Positions 62,701-64,000 of a stretch of 64,000 nt of DNA are shown piece after piece; the stretch's first letter is position 1, and the number at the start of each line of letters is the position of its first letter. Where the stretch lies: positions 1,075,253-1,139,252 of the forward strand of contig VXAA01001241.1 of assembly GCA_013399115.1 (NCBI GenBank). The letters run 5' to 3'. The stretch comes from Anseranas semipalmata (lineage: Eukaryota; Chordata; Aves; Anseriformes; Anseranatidae). The notes under the pieces are model-generated. The model saw nothing but the letters and a program-made list of their open reading frames with translations. It was not told the origin of the DNA and did not search any database. The position numbers were made by a program, and so were the translations under genes.

Positions 62701-64000
62701 CTTAGCCTTTGTATGCGCACGGCATGCAATGTTCTCAGACTAGCATCTTCACATGTGCTGTACAGCTAGCATAACTGGGGAGAGTTGGACCAGATATACT
62801 CACACAGGCTTGACAGCGCACTCACTGTATGTGTAATAGGCTGTGTGAGCAATGTGGATGTAGAGATCGCAGCTCTCTCCTGTCACCACAAGAAAGCTGG
62901 TGGGGGCTGTTGTGACCAGGAAGGCTGGGCATTTTCCAGTTTGAGCGAGTAGTATCTTTAAAAGAAGCCTCTTGCTCTCCTCAGGACTCCGTATCAGCAC
63001 TCTTAGAGCAGACTGCTGTTGAACTGGAAGCTGTGGAGAAGAAACTGGAGGAAAGCAGAAGCACTTTAACCAGTGGAGAGAGCTGGTAGGTAGCGTCCCA
63101 CTGTCTTAGTGTCATGGGATTATCAGAGCATTTGGGGATTCAAGGCTGACATTTGATGTGCAGAGAAAAAAGTAGGAGATACAGAGCTATGGGAAGCTGC
63201 TTCTGCCATTCTGTTTCAGTGAAATTTCTATTTCTTCTTTTCTAGAGGTTGTGCTTGGGGAAATGAGAACAAAGCAGATAAATTTTAAAAATAGATACAA
63301 TGGCACTATGCTTATTCTGTGATTTGTATAATGTTCTGTGGAACTCTGTGAAAGCTCCACTCGATGATGCAAGGCTTTGCTTCAATATTAGTTTTGGTTG
63401 TTGTTTACGTGGTTCAGCTTCAGATTTTATTAATGGAGCCTAACATTTGAAATAAAAAGCAAGCCTGACCAATGGATTTGACAGAGAAGCCAGCAGTGAG
63501 TTCAAAGGAGCTGAAAAGAATGTTAAAACAATGTGTCAGTTCTATCCAGTATCGCTTCTTAAACTAAGCTTAATTGCATCCTGAGACATACACTCATCTT
63601 AAGCTCAGATCATGTGGCTGAACTCTGAACTTTCTTCATTTGAAGCAAGATCGATATGAAGGTTTTGGCTGCAATGGTTGTCTTCTGATGCAGCTTCACT
63701 CCAGTTTTTCTTATTTCTGTATAAAACTGTGTGTGTAATCTCAGCAGCTACAGGACCCGTTGGGTACAACTGGCTGCCTTAGGGATGAGTTCCTGTTCAG
63801 CAGCCGACAGGAAGTAACTCCCTGCTGGAACACCTGAATATTGTACAAAACAGGCCAATGCAGTAACAGAAGCTGTTCTTAACAGGCAAGATGAAGAGGT
63901 TCCTGAGCAGGAAGAGCAGGATGAGATCAGTGAAAATGAAGCAGAAGAGGAAGAAGAATTCTGTGCTGGAAAACTGCTGTGGGAAACAGAAGAAAGTCTG
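29648..64000 (+). CDS. WWC1: WWC1 (KIBRA), partial gene, exons 2-18
   Basis: Spliced coding span of a WWC-family scaffold protein. Seventeen exons join in one continuous reading frame, every junction being GT-AG with consistent phase, to give about 844 residues. The order is WW domain 2, coiled coils, Ser/Pro-rich linker, [14 protein letters not shown] segment, C2 domain, acidic region. Segments such as [40 protein letters not shown] and [12 protein letters not shown] match KIBRA (WWC1) rather than WWC2 or WWC3, which differ there (for example GDELPWGWEAGFDPQ in WWC2). Known family role: upstream Hippo-pathway scaffold working with NF2 and LATS1/2 at the cell cortex, also linked to synaptic plasticity and memory. 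Human WWC1 is about 1113-1119 residues, so about 40 N-terminal residues (WW1) and roughly 230 C-terminal residues are missing because the window ends. No frameshift or internal stop is seen in the exons. Confidence 0.97.
30610..30632. repeat. (AAAT)n microsatellite
   Basis: About five AAAT units within intron 2; an ordinary short tandem repeat. Confidence 0.9.
33531..33615 (+). mobile_element. CR1 retrotransposon 3'-end fragment
   Basis: Contains the CR1 3' untranslated signature GGTTGGACTTGATGATCTTA, followed by GAGGTCTTTTCC and the terminal repeat GATTCTATGATTCT. CR1 LINEs end in such 8-bp repeats rather than poly(A). The sense strand is +, the same as WWC1, unlike the other three CR1 pieces in the window. 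Only the last ~85 bp is recognisable; the 5' boundary is approximate. Confidence 0.85.
35473..35676 (+). CDS. WWC1: WWC1 exon 3: end of WW2 and first coiled coil
   Basis: Finishes the second WW domain ([20 protein letters not shown]) and starts the first coiled-coil segment, with heptad-like residues through [20 protein letters not shown], human residues about 77-144. The position of the second signature Trp is Ile (TTQIEDP), as in mammalian KIBRA; this is a known atypical feature of WW2. Donor GTGAGT. The last base (T) pairs with TG of exon 4 to make Leu (human Leu-Val, here Leu-Leu). Confidence 0.97.
35677..37398 (+). other. WWC1: Intron 3 with antisense CR1
   Basis: 1.7-kb intron. About 430 bp of CR1 sits 260 bp after the donor. 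The remainder is unremarkable and ends in the acceptor GCTCTAG. Confidence 0.92.
35937..36365 (-). mobile_element. CR1 fragment with RT C-terminal coding part
   Basis: The reverse strand encodes a long uninterrupted stretch of the C-terminal region of the CR1 ORF2 protein (open frame 35965-36414). It shows hallmark strings [53 protein letters not shown] and LLQWVQRR. The catalytic reverse transcriptase core is absent upstream, as usual for 5'-truncated copies. The element also stops inside the coding region (near GLEHL) and has no 3' UTR or terminal repeat, so both ends are missing. It cannot be autonomous. Confidence 0.92.
37399..37475 (+). CDS. WWC1: WWC1 exon 4: Ser-rich linker and coiled coil
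   Basis: Encodes [20 protein letters not shown] then TTKSR, human residues about 145-170. A short Ser run links the first coiled coil to the next helical segment. Acceptor CTCTAG, donor GTAAGA, ending on a complete codon (phase 0). Confidence 0.97.
37476..38359 (+). other. WWC1: Intron 4
   Basis: 884-bp phase-0 intron (GTAAGA...TTCTGCAG). No repeat or other feature recognised. Confidence 0.93.
38360..38439 (+). CDS. WWC1: WWC1 exon 5: coiled coil
   Basis: Encodes [20 protein letters not shown] then GFQTLKK (last Lys split). It is highly charged and helical, matching human VNKLKREMVHLQHELQFKER, residues about 171-197. Acceptor TGCAG, donor GTAAGT. The coiled coils support homo- and heterodimerisation among WWC proteins. 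Confidence 0.97.
38440..39356 (+). other. WWC1: Intron 5
   Basis: 917-bp intron that ends with a (TA)n/T-run polypyrimidine tract (about 39322-39342) and the acceptor ATGCAG. No other feature seen. Confidence 0.93.
39357..39486 (+). CDS. WWC1: WWC1 exon 6: coiled coil
   Basis: Encodes the Lys completed from exon 5, then [20 protein letters not shown] and [20 protein letters not shown], then LIQ; human residues about 198-240. Human has [20 protein letters not shown]. Ends in phase 0 with donor GTATTG, which has a weaker +4/+5 match than its neighbours. Confidence 0.97.
39487..40065 (+). other. WWC1: Intron 6
   Basis: 579-bp phase-0 intron, acceptor GGTTTCAG. Nothing else seen. Confidence 0.93.
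40066..40212 (+). CDS. WWC1: WWC1 exon 7: linker
   Basis: 49 codons encoding [20 protein letters not shown], a Ser-rich stretch, [17 protein letters not shown]; human residues about 241-289. The YLDVSSQTD motif is shared with human KIBRA. Both ends are phase 0 with strong sites (TTTCAG / GTAAGT). Exon 7 could therefore be skipped without changing frame. Confidence 0.97.
40213..41275 (+). other. WWC1: Intron 7 with a candidate cryptic exon
   Basis: 1063-bp phase-0 intron. The frame of exon 7 stays open across the first 219 bases into the intron (stop at 40432-40434). A good acceptor and donor pair flank 40368-40430 (see findings). Confidence 0.9.
41276..41349 (+). CDS. WWC1: WWC1 exon 8: linker to second coiled coil
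   Basis: Encodes [20 protein letters not shown] then EAKR and the first two bases of Arg; human residues about 290-314 ([20 protein letters not shown]). Acceptor TCTCAG, donor GTAATT. Confidence 0.97.
41350..46560 (+). other. WWC1: Intron 8
   Basis: 5.2-kb intron with no coding signal. It holds a (GCCT)n patch at 41784-41804, an (AT)n microsatellite at 42440-42455 and a 15-base T run (46533-46547) that serves as the polypyrimidine tract of the acceptor GGCTACAG. No CR1 recognised. Confidence 0.92.
42440..42455. repeat. (AT)n microsatellite
   Basis: About seven AT units just after an A9 run, within intron 8. Confidence 0.9.
46561..46803 (+). CDS. WWC1: WWC1 exon 9: second coiled coil
   Basis: 81 codons, among the best conserved of the gene: [60 protein letters not shown] then [20 protein letters not shown]; human residues about 314-395. 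This is a long charged coiled coil. Acceptor GCTACAG after a long T tract, donor GTAGGT. Confidence 0.98.
46804..48220 (+). other. WWC1: Intron 9
   Basis: 1.4-kb intron, acceptor CCTCTTAG. By order it matches human intron 9, where the memory-associated variant rs17070145 lies. No conserved element or repeat is evident here. Confidence 0.9.
48221..48310 (+). CDS. WWC1: WWC1 exon 10: coiled coil end
   Basis: Encodes [20 protein letters not shown] then VAMLHTQLK, human residues about 396-424. Good acceptor. The donor GTACAT is weak: it lacks the usual A/G-A-G at +3 to +5. Confidence 0.97.
48311..50586 (+). other. WWC1: Intron 10
   Basis: 2.3-kb intron ending in CTCCTTCAG. AT-rich, with a T run near 48619; nothing else recognised. 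Confidence 0.92.
50587..51125 (+). CDS. WWC1: WWC1 exon 11: Ser/Pro-rich regulatory linker
   Basis: The largest exon, about 180 codons, human residues about 425-603. It begins with a Ser-rich stretch ([20 protein letters not shown]), then [40 protein letters not shown] and [20 protein letters not shown]. The last block keeps residues matching human Ser539 (Aurora kinase site), Ser542 (CDK1) and Ser548 (ERK), at 50933-50935, 50942-50944 and 50960-50962. A 9-bp tandem duplication adds three residues relative to human (LEQLEQ). The final part ([20 protein letters not shown]) diverges most. Acceptor CTTCAG, donor GTATGA. Confidence 0.97.
51126..56229 (+). other. WWC1: Intron 11 with CR1
   Basis: 5.1-kb intron, acceptor CTGATAG. 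Contains a CR1 fragment at about 55027-55345, a GC-rich segment near 53.47-53.72 kb and another near 54.8-54.95 kb. Open frames of up to 168 codons (53501-53944, 54360-54866) match nothing known and lack splice context. Confidence 0.9.
55027..55345 (-). mobile_element. CR1 fragment, 3' end with ORF2 C-terminus
   Basis: The reverse strand encodes the last residues of CR1 ORF2 ([20 protein letters not shown] then [20 protein letters not shown]), followed by the 3' UTR (sense GGTCCCTTCCAACTGAACTA) and a degenerate terminal repeat. It is 5' truncated at about 55345. It lies antisense to WWC1. Its coding end differs from the copies at 36 and 59 kb, so it probably belongs to another CR1 subfamily. 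Confidence 0.9.
56230..56338 (+). CDS. WWC1: WWC1 exon 12: conserved DSG segment
   Basis: Encodes [20 protein letters not shown] then [16 protein letters not shown]; human residues about 604-640. [20 protein letters not shown] is shared exactly with human KIBRA and nearly with WWC2, which marks it as a family core motif just before the C2 domain. Donor GTAGAC is weak (no G at +5). Confidence 0.97.
56339..58155 (+). other. WWC1: Intron 12
   Basis: 1.8-kb intron with a 21-base A run at 56500-56520; acceptor TTTCAG. No other feature recognised. Confidence 0.92.
56500..56520 (+). repeat. Poly(A) tract, 21 A
   Basis: Uninterrupted 21-base A run inside intron 12, with no recognisable retroposed body upstream. 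Confidence 0.9.
58156..58236 (+). CDS. WWC1: WWC1 exon 13: start of C2 domain
   Basis: Encodes [20 protein letters not shown] then KVQIAMR; human residues about 641-667 (human GASEAAAFDSDESEAVGATR). The first half is variable, while FDSD.TEAVG is conserved. VQIAMR starts the first beta strand of the C2 domain. Acceptor TTTCAG, donor GTAAGC. Confidence 0.96.
58237..59801 (+). other. WWC1: Intron 13 with CR1
   Basis: 1.6-kb intron, of which about 690 bp is an antisense CR1 fragment (58683-59376). The remainder is unremarkable. Confidence 0.93.
58683..59376 (-). mobile_element. CR1 retrotransposon, 3' ~690 bp
   Basis: The longest CR1 copy here. Read on the - strand it runs from the ORF2 C-terminal region (degraded EKDLGV part, then [48 protein letters not shown]) through the 3' UTR (GGATGGGGCTTGGTCAACCT, GGTTGGAATTAGATGATCCT) to the degenerate terminal repeat CGTTGTATGATT. 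It is 5' truncated near 59376 and broken by a frame change and stops, so it is inactive. Confidence 0.93.
59802..59888 (+). CDS. WWC1: WWC1 exon 14: C2 domain
   Basis: Encodes [20 protein letters not shown] then LLSQQDQKV; human residues about 668-696 ([20 protein letters not shown]). Beta strands of the C2 sandwich. Acceptor TTTTCAG, donor GTAAGT. Confidence 0.97.
59889..60681 (+). other. WWC1: Intron 14
   Basis: 793-bp intron, acceptor CTCAATAG. Nothing else seen. Confidence 0.93.
60682..60874 (+). CDS. WWC1: WWC1 exon 15: C2 domain core
   Basis: Encodes [60 protein letters not shown] then EECL; human residues about 697-760. This is the core of the C2 domain, which in KIBRA binds phosphoinositides. 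Human carries Met734-Ser735 (polymorphic to Ile-Ala) in FWVSMSY; here the pair is Ile-Ser (60794-60799). The donor is GTTAGT, a less usual variant with T at +3. Confidence 0.98.
60875..62221 (+). other. WWC1: Intron 15
   Basis: 1.3-kb phase-0 intron, acceptor CTCAATAG. No repeat or gene recognised. Confidence 0.92.
62222..62374 (+). CDS. WWC1: WWC1 exon 16: C2 domain end
   Basis: 51 codons: [40 protein letters not shown] then [22 protein letters not shown] closes the C2 domain as in human (residues about 761-790). The tail after KQ is divergent from human (KKQSRELKPVGVMAP...). Both ends are phase 0; donor GTAAGA. Confidence 0.96.
62375..62984 (+). other. WWC1: Intron 16
   Basis: 610-bp phase-0 intron, acceptor CTCCTCAG. 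Nothing else seen. Confidence 0.93.
62985..63085 (+). CDS. WWC1: WWC1 exon 17: post-C2 helical segment
   Basis: Encodes [20 protein letters not shown] then [13 protein letters not shown] and the first two bases of Trp. [15 protein letters not shown] is as in human KIBRA. The following AVEKKLEE is absent from human as I recall it and resembles the WWC2 and WWC3 sequences LAVEQEL and QAVEREL. Acceptor CCTCAG, donor GTAGGT. Confidence 0.95.
63086..63885 (+). other. WWC1: Intron 17
   Basis: 800-bp intron, acceptor TTAACAG. Nothing else seen. Confidence 0.9.
63886..64000 (+). CDS. WWC1: WWC1 exon 18 (cut by window end): acidic region
   Basis: The first base completes Trp. It then encodes [38 protein letters not shown] and runs open to the last base of the window. 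It corresponds to the Glu-rich region of human KIBRA (SENEAVAEEEEEE), which binds histone H3 and dynein light chain 1 in human studies. The reading frame follows from exon 17; the exon 3' end lies outside. Confidence 0.93.

Noticed and set aside
1..64000. tRNA, rRNA, CRISPR, phage or other mobile systems
   Set aside because: No cloverleaf-type sequence, direct-repeat array or prokaryotic gene organisation was seen. The window is a vertebrate gene locus.

Overview
This is vertebrate nuclear DNA, most likely from a bird. The evidence is interrupted genes with GT-AG introns, CR1 non-LTR retrotransposon fragments of the avian type (3' ends with ATTCTATG-like repeats), short introns and GC-rich intronic islands. 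I cannot name the species. I see no prokaryotic or phage content, no CRISPR array and no recognisable tRNA or rRNA gene.

The only protein-coding gene I can support is WWC1 (KIBRA), on the + strand. Seventeen consecutive coding exons were placed by hand. Their reading phase is continuous from 29648 to the end of the window. Using human WWC1 numbering from memory, they are exons 2 to 18 (the last one cut by the window end). They encode about 844 residues: the second WW domain, the coiled-coil region, the Ser/Thr-Pro-rich linker, the conserved [14 protein letters not shown] segment, the C2 domain and the start of the acidic region. The first WW domain (exon 1) and the C-terminal part, roughly 230 residues including the atypical-PKC-binding region and the C-terminal tail, lie outside the window.

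Positions 1-29647 read as the 3' portion of a very long intron 1. This stretch has no exon I can support. It has a dense CpG island at about 15.06-16.44 kb, a weaker GC-rich patch at about 23.94-24.55 kb, short simple repeats and several homopolymer tracts. From 29.6 to 64 kb the gene alternates small exons with introns of 0.6 to 5.7 kb. Introns 2, 3, 11 and 13 hold CR1 fragments. Three of the four are antisense to WWC1.

The protein is a cytoplasmic and cortical scaffold of the Hippo pathway. Its WW domains bind PPxY proteins such as LATS kinases and angiomotins, the coiled coils mediate dimerisation, and the C2 domain binds phosphoinositides. Points worth a second look are the intronic CpG island as a possible alternative promoter, isoleucine at the site of a human C2-domain polymorphism, a bird 9-bp in-frame duplication in exon 11, a candidate poison exon in intron 7 and an AVEKKLE segment resembling WWC2/WWC3. 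Nothing here looks like a wholly new biological system.
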